A DNA stretch of 64,000 nt, taken from Desulfobacteraceae bacterium UBA2245 (lineage in GTDB: Bacteria; Desulfobacterota; Desulfobacteria; Desulfobacterales; UBA2245). Within the stretch, counting starts at the first letter, position 1, and every line of letters starts with the position of its first letter. The translations under genes were made by a program, and so were the position numbers. Location: the NCBI GenBank assembly GCA_002347265.1, contig DDYB01000013.1:141991-205990 (forward strand), read 5' to 3'. Of this stretch, positions 33,083-41,753 are shown piece by piece. Under the pieces are notes generated by a model, which did not search any database, had not been told where the DNA came from, and was given only the letters and a program-made list of their open reading frames with translations.

Positions 33083-33844
33083 TCAAAACACCGATTGTCT
33101 CTGACCGGGCGGAACAAACGAATGCAGTTTCTGCTCCACCACCCGGGGATTGTCGCCCGCCTGAATGGACAGAATCCCGTCAATCATCAATTTTTTGATC
33201 ATCACTTCGCGATCGCTTCGGTTTCTCAGTTTTCCGGCAATGGGCAGAAAAACGAGATTCGCCAGAATAACGCCATAGAATGTCGTCACGAGCGCAATGG
33301 CCATGGCCGGGCCGATGGCGCGCGGATCATCGATCTGCATGAGCATCTGCACCAGTCCGATCAGGGTTCCGATCATGCCCATGGCCGGAGCGAAGCTCCC
33401 CATGGTCGCAAAGATCTCGGCGCCAAGACGGTGGCGACGTTCCAGGCAGTCGATCTCGGTTTCCAGAATGCCGGAAACTGCGCCGGGTTCCATGCCGTCG
33501 ACCATCAACTCCACAGCCTTGCTGAGAAAAGAATCCTGAATGCCCGGCATCTCGTCCTGAAGGGCCAGGATTCCTTTTCGTCTGGAGAATCGGGACAATT
33601 CCACGAGTTTTCGAATCACATCGGCAACTTTCTGTTCCCGCTGGAAAAATACCTGCTTGGCTACCTTGACGACGCCGAAAATATCGGAGATCGGGTAATT
33701 GATCAGCGTCGCGCCCAGAGTTCCTCCCAAAACGATCATCATGGCGGGCCCGTTGATGAACCAGGAAAGCCCGCCGCCTGAAGCCATGGCCGCGATGACC
33801 AGACTGAACCCTCCCAATATGCCGATGATGGTTGCCAGATCCAC
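33083..33844 (-). CDS. motA: MotA/PomA (MotP)-type stator subunit
   Basis: 253 residues from GTG 33844, giving V-D-L-A-T-I-I-G, the usual family start. The open frame runs to an ATG at 33940, but a sigma-54 promoter at 33919-33934 lies inside that extension, so the ATG cannot be the start; the GTG has only a weak ribosome site. Four membrane helices are visible. The third region A-P-A-M-G-M-I-G-T-L-I-G-L-V-Q-M-L is of the PomA/MotP type, usually sodium-driven. Confidence 0.88.
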   Translation of the reverse strand: MDLATIIGILGGFSLVIAAMASGGGLSWFINGPAMMIVLGGTLGATLINYPISDIFGVVKVAKQVFFQREQKVADVIRKLVELSRFSRRKGILALQDEMPGIQDSFLSKAVELMVDGMEPGAVSGILETEIDCLERRHRLGAEIFATMGSFAPAMGMIGTLIGLVQMLMQIDDPRAIGPAMAIALVTTFYGVILANLVFLPIAGKLRNRSDREVMIKKLMIDGILSIQAGDNPRVVEQKLHSFVPPGQRQSVF

Positions 33845-33918
33845 GAAATCGTCGCTTTTGAGTTTGTTGATTCCAAAAAGGCACTCCGACAGGAGATGCA
33901 CACAATGCCAACATATGC

Positions 33919-33934
33919 AGCAAATAGCATACCA
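33919..33934 (-). promoter_or_regulatory. Sigma-54 promoter of motA-motB'-motB-fliL operon
   Basis: On the minus strand TGGTATGCTATTTGCT: GG and GC separated by exactly 10 nt, with TGG-A-G and TTGC of the RpoN consensus kept. Very similar to the site at 49921-49936. The predicted start near 33908 leaves a leader of about 64 nt to the GTG at 33844. The remaining gap to flgE (33941-34180) holds only AT-rich sequence and the flgE terminator. Confidence 0.7.
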
Positions 33935-34180
33935 ATCCATCCGCCATTTCGGTCAAGATTATATCTTTTAATTTTAAGTGGTTATAAATATGCGTAAAAA
34001 TATTGCCGCGAAATCGGCCGGCCGGAGGATTTTTTTGACAAAAAGCCAATAATTTGACGATCCAATCCGGGGATCCTATCAAAATCAAAATGGCGCATTT
34101 CAGGAATGCGGCAACCGGCAAACTCCGTCAGATACTGTCGTCGATGCGTAAAGAACGCTTAAAAGGAGGGGGGTTTTACC

Positions 34181-34203
34181 GGGCGGGGTTTGAAACCCCG
34201 CCC
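34181..34203 (-). terminator. Terminator after flgE
   Basis: GGGCGGGG (34181-34188) pairs perfectly with CCCCGCCC (34196-34203) around TTTGAAA, 10 nt past the flgE stop. On the minus strand GGTAAAACC and a C-run follow, with TTTT a little further on. It separates the fliK-flgD-flgE unit from the stator operon. Confidence 0.65.
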
Positions 34204-34212
34204 CTGACTTGC

Positions 34213-35457
34213 CTATCGTTTGATATTCATCAGTTCGGTGAGCATCTCGTCAGCCGTGGTGATCACGCGGGAGTTGGCCTGATAGGCACGCTGGGCGCTG
34301 ATCATCTTGATGAACTCCCGGGCCATGTCCGTATTCGAAACTTCCAGGGCATTGGATTGCAGAGAGCCCAGTCCGCTGCCGCCGGGCTCGGACAGGATCG
34401 GGCTGCCGGATGCTGAGGTTTCCACAAAATAGCTGCCCTCTTTCTGCAATCCGGTGGGATCGATAAAATCCGCCAGCAGAATCTGCGCCATGTTCCGGGA
34501 TTCTCCATTGGTAAAATATCCGAAAACCGTGCCGTCTCCGGAGATATTCAGGGAATCGAGACTTCCGGGGGGGTACCCGTCATTGCTCGCATAATTGACC
34601 CGCGAGGACATCGCGTAGGCTGTGATGGCGGGCGCGTTGTCCGTCAGATTCCAGGTCAGGGAGGCCAGGGGGCTGGCGGCGTCGGCGAAACTGAAGATCG
34701 CATTCAGAGGCAGATCATCAGGATCCGCGGGATCCCCGTTTACAAGCTGGCCGTCTGCCGTAAAAACCAGGCTGTCCAGACTCGAAGCATCCAGAACGGC
34801 CGGATAGATGGTCCCGTCCGCAGCTTCCAGCTCCGCGGAAATGTCCCAGGTATCCGAAGCCGTTTTTTCAAAAGTAATATTCAGACTCGCGCTGGAACCG
34901 GAAGGGCCGTACACGGTCTGGGTGGTGCTGAAGATTTCCCCGACTTCGGTATCCGCATTGAGGTTCATTCCCAGATTGAAGGACGAGGTGGCTTTTGGCT
35001 GGGAACTCGTGTCCAGCAGGTTGATGTCGCTGACGCCCGGAAGCTTGTTGCCGGCGCTGTCGTACATCAGTCCCTGCACACGGTATCCGCTCATATCGGA
35101 GAGGTATCCGTCCTTATTGAGGTTAAAGGCGCCGGCGCGGGTATAGTACGTGGCGCCGTCATCGTCTTTCACGACAAAAAAACCCTGGCCGTCGATGGCC
35201 AGATCCGTGGAATTACTGGTGGTTTCAAAAGAACCCTGGGAAAACTGAGTGGTTATGGCGGCCACGCCGACCCCCTGCCCCACTTGCATATTATTACCGC
35301 TGGTGCCGGCGACGCTCCGGCTCAGCAGACTGGCGAAACAAGTATCGCCGGCTTTGAAGCCGACGGTATTGACATTGGCCAGATTGTCGCCGATGACTTC
35401 CAGCTGCTTAGAGCTGGCGGTAAGGCCCGTGGTTCCGATCCATAATGCACTGGACAT
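34213..35457 (-). CDS. flgE: FlgE, flagellar hook protein
   Basis: 414 residues. N-terminal G-D-N-L-A-N-V-N-T-V-G-F-K-A and Q-G-S-F-E-T-T-S-N-S-T-D-L-A-I-D-G-Q-G-F-F-V-V, Y-T-R-A-G-A-F-N-L-N-K-D-G-Y-L, and C-terminal N-T-D-M-A-R-E-F-I-K-M-I-S-A-Q-R-A-Y-Q are the hook signature. The central beta domain is of ordinary hook size. Last gene of the fliK-flgD-flgE operon. Confidence 0.95.
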   Translation of the reverse strand: MSSALWIGTTGLTASSKQLEVIGDNLANVNTVGFKAGDTCFASLLSRSVAGTSGNNMQVGQGVGVAAITTQFSQGSFETTSNSTDLAIDGQGFFVVKDDDGATYYTRAGAFNLNKDGYLSDMSGYRVQGLMYDSAGNKLPGVSDINLLDTSSQPKATSSFNLGMNLNADTEVGEIFSTTQTVYGPSGSSASLNITFEKTASDTWDISAELEAADGTIYPAVLDASSLDSLVFTADGQLVNGDPADPDDLPLNAIFSFADAASPLASLTWNLTDNAPAITAYAMSSRVNYASNDGYPPGSLDSLNISGDGTVFGYFTNGESRNMAQILLADFIDPTGLQKEGSYFVETSASGSPILSEPGGSGLGSLQSNALEVSNTDMAREFIKMISAQRAYQANSRVITTADEMLTELMNIKR

Positions 35458-35519
35458 ATGAATTGCCTCCTGTGGTTGCTTTATAATGGGATTGATTCGG
35501 CCTTGTTTTGAACCAAGGC

Positions 35520-36161
35520 TTATTGTCTGATTGCGCGAACGCTTTCCATCGAAATCTGTTCGCCGTTGACCGTCAGCCAGATGGCGTCGTCGGAAAACTC
35601 GATGCCGGTCACCGGTCCGGTCAGCATGGCTTGGACGTCAACGGGACAGGCCTGCGCATCCAACGCGGAAATCCGAAAACTGTAAACCCCCGAGGCCGCA
35701 TCGCCGGCATCCCAGACAAGCGTCTGAACTCCTTGATTCTGGGAACCCGGAGACAGGACAGCCACCTGTTGACCGGCTTCGTCAAAGATGCTGACCGAAA
35801 TGTTTTGCGCATCAGCCGGCAATTCGTAACTGATCTCGGCCGAATCGCCCGCCAGGACAAAGTTGTTGCCGCCCTCTGCGACGACCTGTTTACCGATCAG
35901 GCTGACGGCCTGAGCGTTGTACATGCCCTGCTGATAAGCGCTCAACCCCTGCACGCCGGCGTTGACGTTATACAGCTGCTCCAGGCTGGAAAACTGGGCC
36001 AGCTGGGTTGTAAAATCCATGCTGTCCATGGGGTTGAGCGGATCCTGATTTTTCAGCTGGGCAACCAGCAATGCCAAAAATTCCTCACGCCCCATGCTTT
36101 GCGTCTGGGTTGAGGAACCCGTCGCAGCGGATTGGCTGGATACGGTCTGTACACCGAGCAT
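35520..36161 (-). CDS. flgD: FlgD, hook-cap protein
   Basis: 213 residues. N-terminal F-L-A-L-L-V-A-Q-L-K-N-Q-D-P-L-N-P-M-D-S and F-T-T-Q-L-A-Q-F-S-S-L-E-Q are diagnostic. The C-terminal half is a FlgD Ig-like/tudor region with D-E-A-G-Q-Q-V and L-V-W-D-A-G-D-A-A-S-G-V-Y-S-F. It caps the growing hook. It lies 23 nt after fliK and 62 nt before flgE. Confidence 0.95.
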   Translation of the reverse strand: MLGVQTVSSQSAATGSSTQTQSMGREEFLALLVAQLKNQDPLNPMDSMDFTTQLAQFSSLEQLYNVNAGVQGLSAYQQGMYNAQAVSLIGKQVVAEGGNNFVLAGDSAEISYELPADAQNISVSIFDEAGQQVAVLSPGSQNQGVQTLVWDAGDAASGVYSFRISALDAQACPVDVQAMLTGPVTGIEFSDDAIWLTVNGEQISMESVRAIRQ

Positions 36162-36184
36162 GGCATCTCCTTTGAACCGAAACT

Positions 36185-37477
36185 TCAGGCAAATACGCTG
36201 ATGCCTGAATCATCGGTTATTTGAATGGTTTTTCTTGAAATTTCCTGGCTGCTTTCGCCGCCAAGGCTCTGTCCGCTTTCCGAATCCCCCCTGCCGCCGC
36301 CCTTAAAAGCATTTTCTTTAAAAGATCGCGGGTCGGAGTCGGAAAAGCAAAGCACTTCATAGCTGTCCAGCTGAATTCCCTGGGCCTGAAAAGCGCTTTT
36401 GATCTGATCCGCATGCGATTGAAGCGCCTGCTGGACCTCGGCCTCGGCCGTCACCATGATGACTTCCGCCTTTTGACCCTGAAGTCGCACATCCATATCC
36501 ACGGTTCCCAGATTCGGCGGATTCAACACCAGTTTGATACGTCCGTTGCCCTGGCTGAAAACCTGCTGCGAATTGGCCAGCACCTGATCGACGATCTGCT
36601 GGGAGCGAAGTACGGAAAATTCCGTGTCCAGGACCTGGGTCTGAATCTGGGCCGCCACGGAAAAAGGCTTTTCAGTGTTTGCCGCAGGATTGGAAATCTT
36701 CCCGAAGGGGTCTTCCAAAGATTGCGCACCCTTTTGCGAAAGAGTCTCTTGCTGGTTCGTTGTCTCCTGCTCCAGAGCCATGGCCTGCAAATTAAAACTG
36801 TCGGAGCCGCTCCGCCCTTCTTCGACGGCAATCTGAGAATCCGTGTTCAAAGGGGTCTCAACAGCCGGTGCCTGCATATCGGAAAGCGCCGCACTTGGTT
36901 CATCGGACAAGTTGTCGCCATCGGCTCCGGCCTGCTGGGTTCGAAGTCCTTGCAGTATTTGCCCGACCGCCAGATGCATTCCATGGGATTTGTCAGAACC
37001 GGACCAGTTCACTTCCGCGTCCTGAACCGTCTGAGCCTCGGAAACGCCCGGCTGCGGCCGCTCTCGGTTCAAAAAAACGGCTTCGATATATTGACGGATC
37101 AATTCACGATCCCGGGTCTGCTGCAGGATATGTCCCAGAGCAAGTCCGACCGCCGCATCTTCTTCGGAAACCTCAAAGTCCAAATCGTCCGTCGTTTCAT
37201 CCGCCGAACCTTCGGCGGACGAGAACCCGGCCTCTGCTTCAGACACATCTTCGGATGCGGAATCGACCTGAACGACTGCTTCTGAATCTTCGGCAGCGGC
37301 ATCGGCGGATGGATCTGAATCCCGAACGGTCCGGGTATTGTCAAAAATTTTTGCAAAGCTTGCATCTCCACCCGATCCGGCGTCATTAGGGGCCTGACCG
37401 CGGGTTCCGGCGCAGGCCCTCTGCTCCCTGATCTCCCGGCCTGCAGCCATATTGGCGCTCATCATCATGACATTCAT
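36185..37477 (-). CDS. fliK: FliK, hook-length control protein
   Basis: 430 residues. The N-terminal two-thirds is Gln/Ser/Glu/Asp-rich and disordered, as expected for the ruler part. The C-terminal domain (about 300-380) has G-R-I-K-L-V-L-N-P-P-N-L-G-T-V-D-M-D-V, the FliK hook-length motif, then L-D-S-Y-E-V. It measures the hook and flips FlhB specificity. GGGAGGA stands before the ATG, and a sigma-54 promoter is about 30 bp upstream. Confidence 0.92.
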   Translation of the reverse strand: MNVMMMSANMAAGREIREQRACAGTRGQAPNDAGSGGDASFAKIFDNTRTVRDSDPSADAAAEDSEAVVQVDSASEDVSEAEAGFSSAEGSADETTDDLDFEVSEEDAAVGLALGHILQQTRDRELIRQYIEAVFLNRERPQPGVSEAQTVQDAEVNWSGSDKSHGMHLAVGQILQGLRTQQAGADGDNLSDEPSAALSDMQAPAVETPLNTDSQIAVEEGRSGSDSFNLQAMALEQETTNQQETLSQKGAQSLEDPFGKISNPAANTEKPFSVAAQIQTQVLDTEFSVLRSQQIVDQVLANSQQVFSQGNGRIKLVLNPPNLGTVDMDVRLQGQKAEVIMVTAEAEVQQALQSHADQIKSAFQAQGIQLDSYEVLCFSDSDPRSFKENAFKGGGRGDSESGQSLGGESSQEISRKTIQITDDSGISVFA

Positions 37478-37504
37478 TTTATCCTCCCGTTTGCGCCCTT
37501 ATTG

Positions 37505-37520
37505 AGCAAACCGTATGCCA
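37505..37520 (-). promoter_or_regulatory. Sigma-54 promoter of fliK-flgD-flgE
   Basis: On the minus strand TGGCATACGGTTTGCT: TGGCA and TTGC kept, GG to GC distance 10 nt. The predicted start near 37494 gives a leader of about 17 nt. It lies just after the strong terminator of the preceding operon, which supports a separate transcript. Confidence 0.75.
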
Positions 37521-37631
37521 AGAGGCATTATTATAATTTATTTAAATTATTTCGATATGTTATAAAAAAACAGCCCGCTTCGGCATCGAAATACGCCGGA
37601 AAATATTGCCGGAACCGGCTGAGGAGCTGGA

Positions 37632-37662
37632 AAAAAATACCCGCCGGCGTTTTGCCGGCGGG
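37632..37662 (-). terminator. Rho-independent terminator after motE
   Basis: CCCGCCGGC (37640-37648) and GCCGGCGGG (37654-37662) form a perfect 9-bp stem with a 5-nt loop. On the minus strand it is followed at once by TATTTTTTTCC (from 37639 down to about 37630). This is a textbook terminator ending the flgB-to-motE operon. Confidence 0.9.
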
Positions 37663-37687
37663 TCGAAAAGCAGGAAAAAGGGGGGAT

Positions 37688-38269
37688 TTAGTTGACGTTC
37701 TGACTGCGGGTGATTTCTCGGGTGATCTCAACGGCTTTCTGCGGACTGATGTAGCCCCAGATCGCTCCGGCCTTATCACGCTTCATGTTCATGGAGATGC
37801 CCGCCGCCGTCCGTGTGTCAAGCTTTTCCAGCATGGAACCGGCCTTGGCCGGCGGCGTGGATTCATACACCTTGGCCAGCTTCTGGAATTCTTCGTTCTC
37901 GATGGCTTTTCGGCTTTCAATCAACACGGACAAACGTTTTTCAGCCGCTCCCAGAGCGTTCAGTTTTTCCTCGATCCGGCCCTGCAGAGAAACCAGACGT
38001 TCCTCTTCGGTCTTCAGAAATTCTTCCCTGGCATCAAGCGTCTTTTTCCGCTCGTCCAGAAGACTTTCAAAGTTCTTTTCATCCGGCAGCGAAAGGATAT
38101 CCGACCGCAAGACAGGCGGCGTCTTCGGAGATTCGGCTCTGGCCTGGGCTACGGAAAAAATCGATTCCGCATCCATATGGATCTCCTGATTCATCAGGCC
38201 CACCAGGGATATCTTGGCCGCAAACACCATCACCACCAGGAGTTGAAATCCCAATATGGCCTTCTTCAT
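37688..38269 (-). CDS. MotE-like (MgtE N-domain) periplasmic/membrane-anchored protein
   Basis: 193 residues. An N-terminal hydrophobic helix (about 5-25) is followed by a long coiled coil (about 65-130) and a C-terminal MgtE_N-like domain (L-A-K-V-Y-E-S-T-P-P-A-K-A-G-S-M-L, D-T-R-T-A-A-G-I-S-M-N-M). This is the MotE family, named for a chaperone of the periplasmic motor protein MotC in rhizobia. No motC is present, so its client here is unknown. It overlaps fliJ by 4 nt (ATGA) and ends the operon. Confidence 0.82.
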   Translation of the reverse strand: MKKAILGFQLLVVMVFAAKISLVGLMNQEIHMDAESIFSVAQARAESPKTPPVLRSDILSLPDEKNFESLLDERKKTLDAREEFLKTEEERLVSLQGRIEEKLNALGAAEKRLSVLIESRKAIENEEFQKLAKVYESTPPAKAGSMLEKLDTRTAAGISMNMKRDKAGAIWGYISPQKAVEITREITRSQNVN

Positions 38270-38706
38270 CGATCCCTCCTCAGATACCTGGATATCGCGG
38301 TTTCATCCATCTGCTTTTGTTCGGCTTTATTGCTTTCCGCGATGTATTCCTGCAATTTCCGGGCTTTTAAAGCTTCCATGACTTTTCGATCCTTAAGCGC
38401 GGCCAGCAGCGCTTCGCGCTTCAAAGACACCCTTTCGGTCGCCTGCCGCACCACGTTCTCCTGATCGGTCTGTCTGGCCTGCACCTGCCGAATGTAATCC
38501 ATGAAGAGCGCGATTTCATCGGCCTTCAGCGCGTCTTTCCGCATGTCCCTGAGCTGCCCGATCAGGGAGACCTTGTGTTCCTGAATTCGGACAAGCTGCT
38601 GCTGTTCCTTTTCGAGATTCCGCTTTTCGTCGGAAAACTCCGTCAAAGCCTTTTCTTCGGCGGATTTCCGGCAGTTCATCACCGATTCCAGTCGAAAAAC
38701 AAACAT
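38266..38706 (-). CDS. fliJ: FliJ, export ATPase stalk protein
   Basis: 146 residues of continuous coiled coil starting F-V-F-R-L-E-S-V-M-N-C-R-K-S-A-E-E, with E-Q-Q-Q-L-V-R-I-Q-E and a C-terminal half rich in K, R and E. FliJ runs through the FliI hexamer and links it to FlhA. Length and the F-R-L-E start fit, and fliI lies 3 nt upstream. Confidence 0.9.
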   Translation of the reverse strand: MFVFRLESVMNCRKSAEEKALTEFSDEKRNLEKEQQQLVRIQEHKVSLIGQLRDMRKDALKADEIALFMDYIRQVQARQTDQENVVRQATERVSLKREALLAALKDRKVMEALKARKLQEYIAESNKAEQKQMDETAISRYLRRDR

Positions 38707-38709
38707 CGT

Positions 38710-40032
38710 TTATCCCGTTTGCGCAAAAAGAGTCTGCATATCCCGCTTCGTCTGCTGGAAATCGATCTGTTCATCGATTCCCTGCCTGAGAAAGCCATTG
38801 ACCGGGTGGATCATTCTGACCGCATCATCGATTTCCGGGTTGCTCCCTTCAATATAGGCCCCGATGTTGATCAGATCCTCGGCCTTTTTATAAGTGGATA
38901 CGATTTTTTGAATTCTGGCGGCCATCTGCCGGTGCTCGTTATCCACCAGATCGACCATCACCCGGCTGATGCTCTGCAGAATATCGATGGCCGGATAATG
39001 ATTCCTGCTGGCCAGATCTCTGGAAAGCGCGATATGACCATCGAGAATCGAGCGCGCAGCATCCGCCACCGGCTCGTTGAAATCATCGCCCTCCACCAGA
39101 ATGGTATACAGCCCCGTGATGCTCCCGCCTTTTTCAAGGCTGCCGCTTCTTTCGAGCAATTTGGGAAGCAGACTGAAAACCGACGGGGTATAGCCCTTGG
39201 TCGTGGGGGGTTCCCCCACGGAAAGCCCGATTTCCCGCTGGGCCATGGCAAAACGGGTCAATGAGTCCACCATGAGCAGCACATCGGCGCCCTGATCCCG
39301 GAAATACTCGCCAATGGCGGTCGCCACATAGGCGGCCCGCATTCGAATCAGCGGATGCATGTCCGACGCGGCCACCACCACTACCGATCGCTTCAATCCT
39401 TCCTTTCCGAGATTCTTTTCAAGAAATTCACGGACCTCGCGGCCCCTTTCCCCGATCAGACCGATCACGTTGACATCGGCCCGGGTATGTTTGGCAATGG
39501 ATCCGAGCAGAACGCTCTTGCCGACGCCGGAACCTGCGAAAATCCCCATCCGCTGGCCCTTTCCGCAGGTCAGAACCCCGTTGATCGCCCGGATGCCCAG
39601 ATCCATGGGTTCCGAAATTCGACCGCGCTTCAGAGGATTGATCGGATCGGCATAAATCGGATATTCTTCGACGCACTCCATAATCCCCCGGCTGTCGATG
39701 GGAGCGCCCAGCCCGTCGATCACCCGGCCCAGAAGCGCCGTTCCCACGCGAATGCCCGCCTGCCGTCCCAGAGACATGATCCGGCAGCCGGGCCCCAACC
39801 CGTGCAGGCCTTCCAGCGGCATCAACAGCACCTTCCCGTTTTTAAAGCCGACCACCTCGGCATTGAATGCCGTCTGACCGCTGGCGGGATAGATGCTGCA
39901 GAGTTCGCCGATCGATGCGGCCGGTCCGTGACCCTCCACCACCAGGCCGACGATCTCGCTGACCTTTCCGTTGACCCGGATGGGATCCAGGCGGATCAGA
40001 GCCCGCCGGTATCTCTCAAAATCGATCTGCAT
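38710..40032 (-). CDS. fliI: FliI, flagellar export ATPase
   Basis: 440 residues. Walker A G-I-F-A-G-S-G-V-G-K-S (about 161-171), G-L-I-G-E-R-G-R-E-V-R-E-F, Walker B V-L-L-M-V-D-S-L-T-R-F-A-M-A-Q-R-E-I and E-P-P-T-T-K-G-Y-T-P-S-V are all standard for the flagellar/type III export F1-like ATPases. It unfolds or hands over substrates at the gate. fliH lies 2 nt upstream and fliJ 3 nt downstream. Confidence 0.97.
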   Translation of the reverse strand: MQIDFERYRRALIRLDPIRVNGKVSEIVGLVVEGHGPAASIGELCSIYPASGQTAFNAEVVGFKNGKVLLMPLEGLHGLGPGCRIMSLGRQAGIRVGTALLGRVIDGLGAPIDSRGIMECVEEYPIYADPINPLKRGRISEPMDLGIRAINGVLTCGKGQRMGIFAGSGVGKSVLLGSIAKHTRADVNVIGLIGERGREVREFLEKNLGKEGLKRSVVVVAASDMHPLIRMRAAYVATAIGEYFRDQGADVLLMVDSLTRFAMAQREIGLSVGEPPTTKGYTPSVFSLLPKLLERSGSLEKGGSITGLYTILVEGDDFNEPVADAARSILDGHIALSRDLASRNHYPAIDILQSISRVMVDLVDNEHRQMAARIQKIVSTYKKAEDLINIGAYIEGSNPEIDDAVRMIHPVNGFLRQGIDEQIDFQQTKRDMQTLFAQTG

Positions 40033-40034
40033 GT

Positions 40035-40685
40035 TTAGCCATCGCCCCGATCGGGATGAACCGCCGCCAGGGATGCGGCAAGTTCTTCGATCTGGCGGTC
40101 CAGCCGGGCATCCACTTCGCCGAACCGGGTTTCAATCACCGTACCGCCCTGTTGAATGCCGCCGTCTGCTTCAAAAACCACATTTTTAACGCCGTCGACG
40201 CTTTGCAGAAAATCTTCCTTGATCTCCATGATCTGACGGAAATCCGCGGGATTGAGACGGATCTTCATTCCGTCCCTGTCGGCCACATGCTTGATGGCCT
40301 GCCGGATCACGTCCAGAACAATGCCGGAATCGACGGCCGCTTCCCGGTGAATGATCTTTTTGGCAATCGCCAGAACCAGATGAAGCATCTGGGTTTCAGA
40401 ATGATCCAGGACCTGCTGTTTGAGAACGGACAATTGGGAAATCAGACCGGTTATGGTTTCTGTTGTATTGCGCAGAGCGGCTTTCTGAAGTTCCCGGCCT
40501 TTTTGCATACCTGCCGAAAATCCTTGATCGTAAGACTGCTTTTTGATGGCTTCAATATCAGGAACAGCCTGCGGCTTACCGGCTTGTTCGCCCGGTTGCG
40601 GCTGATCTGCGGATGCGGGGCGCCTCGTTGCCGCGTTGACCATCTTCACGCTGTCGGATTTTATGACCCGGCTATACGAACTCAT
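40035..40685 (-). CDS. fliH: FliH, regulator and stator of the export ATPase
   Basis: 216 residues from ATG 40685, which has AGAGGGGG upstream and overlaps the fliG stop by 14 nt; an earlier in-frame start at 40757 would lie deep in fliG. N-terminal polar part, then Q-S-Y-D-Q-G-F-S-A-G-M-Q-K-G-R-E, a GxxxG-like coiled region and the C-terminal domain V-D-S-G-I-V-L-D-V-I-R-Q-A and I-R-L-N-P-A-D. It holds FliI to FliN. Confidence 0.9.
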   Translation of the reverse strand: MSSYSRVIKSDSVKMVNAATRRPASADQPQPGEQAGKPQAVPDIEAIKKQSYDQGFSAGMQKGRELQKAALRNTTETITGLISQLSVLKQQVLDHSETQMLHLVLAIAKKIIHREAAVDSGIVLDVIRQAIKHVADRDGMKIRLNPADFRQIMEIKEDFLQSVDGVKNVVFEADGGIQQGGTVIETRFGEVDARLDRQIEELAASLAAVHPDRGDG

Positions 40686-41667
40686 CCTCGCCGCCCCCTC
40701 TGGACAGGACAATCCGCCCTTCAGCTTCCAGTTTCTTGGTAACCTCAAGAATGACACGCTGGCTGGCTTCCACCTCGGACAGCCGGACCGGGGGCATCAA
40801 CTCAATATCTTCCTTCAAAATTTCGGCCCCGCGTTTGGACATGTTTTTGTAAATTTTCCCCCGCATTTCGGCATCCACCACCTTCAACGACCGGGCCAGA
40901 TCCTCGCTGCCGACTTCCCGCAGGACTTCCTGCAGGCTCTTGTCGTCGATCTTCAGAACATCTTCAAAGGTAAACATCAGATTGCGCAGCTGAACGGCCA
41001 GTTCCGGATCACCTTCTTCTAGCGCGGCCATAATGGCGCTTTCGCTGGATCTGCCGATCTTGTTGAGTATCTCGGCCATCACCTCCACGCCGCCGAGCTG
41101 CTGATCGCCGGTGATTCCGACCGTGATCTCGGTCTCCAGGGTCCTGGCCACCTCTTCGATCAGATCCTGCGGAACGCTCTTTAACGTCGACATCCTGCGC
41201 GCAATCTCGTACTGCATGGCCGGAGAAAAGCTTTCCAGCATCTCGGCGGCCTGATCCGCCTTTAAATGGGCCAGAATCAAGGCGATGGTCTGCGGATGCT
41301 CGGTCCGGGTAAAGTCCATCAACACCTTCGGATCCACATCGCGCAGCTTTTCCAGAATCGGATTTTCGAAGCTCCTCTGTGTCTGCACGTCGCTGAGGAT
41401 CTCCCCGGCTTCCTTCTCGCCCAGCGCCTTCATCATGATGTTCTTTGAGGCATTGACGTCCACGGCGATGGTTCCGCCATTTGCGGCGGCCAGAGCGCAA
41501 AACTCCCTGGCGACCGAGTCCAGGGTTTCTCCGGGAATACAGGAAATCCGGCTCATACACTTGCTCAGACGCCGGATCTCGGAAGGCATCATGTTCCGCA
41601 TGACCGCTGCGGCATTTTCTTCTTCCAGCGACAAAATCAAAATGGCGGCTTTTTCCTCATTTGTCAT
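40672..41667 (-). CDS. fliG: FliG, rotor torque and switch protein
   Basis: 331 residues in the usual three domains. The middle E-H-P-Q-T-I-A-L-I-L-A-H-L motif (about 124-136) and the C-terminal torque helix (M-F-T-F-E-D-V-L-K-I-D-D-K-S-L-Q-E-V-L-R, then E-D-L-A-R-S-L-K) carry the conserved charges that meet MotA. It sits on FliF and between FliM and the stator. Confidence 0.96.
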   Translation of the reverse strand: MTNEEKAAILILSLEEENAAAVMRNMMPSEIRRLSKCMSRISCIPGETLDSVAREFCALAAANGGTIAVDVNASKNIMMKALGEKEAGEILSDVQTQRSFENPILEKLRDVDPKVLMDFTRTEHPQTIALILAHLKADQAAEMLESFSPAMQYEIARRMSTLKSVPQDLIEEVARTLETEITVGITGDQQLGGVEVMAEILNKIGRSSESAIMAALEEGDPELAVQLRNLMFTFEDVLKIDDKSLQEVLREVGSEDLARSLKVVDAEMRGKIYKNMSKRGAEILKEDIELMPPVRLSEVEASQRVILEVTKKLEAEGRIVLSRGGGEDEFV

Positions 41668-41753
41668 ACGGTTGCTTTTTCCACCTGAGCGACAAAATGG
41701 TTCGGTTGGTCGGTTTCAAATTGGTATAAAGAAAAAATATTCTGATATATTTT

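Noticed and set aside
32474..33781. A 435-codon plus-strand open frame.
   Set aside because: Antisense to the motA and motB-type genes; no ribosome site or domain.
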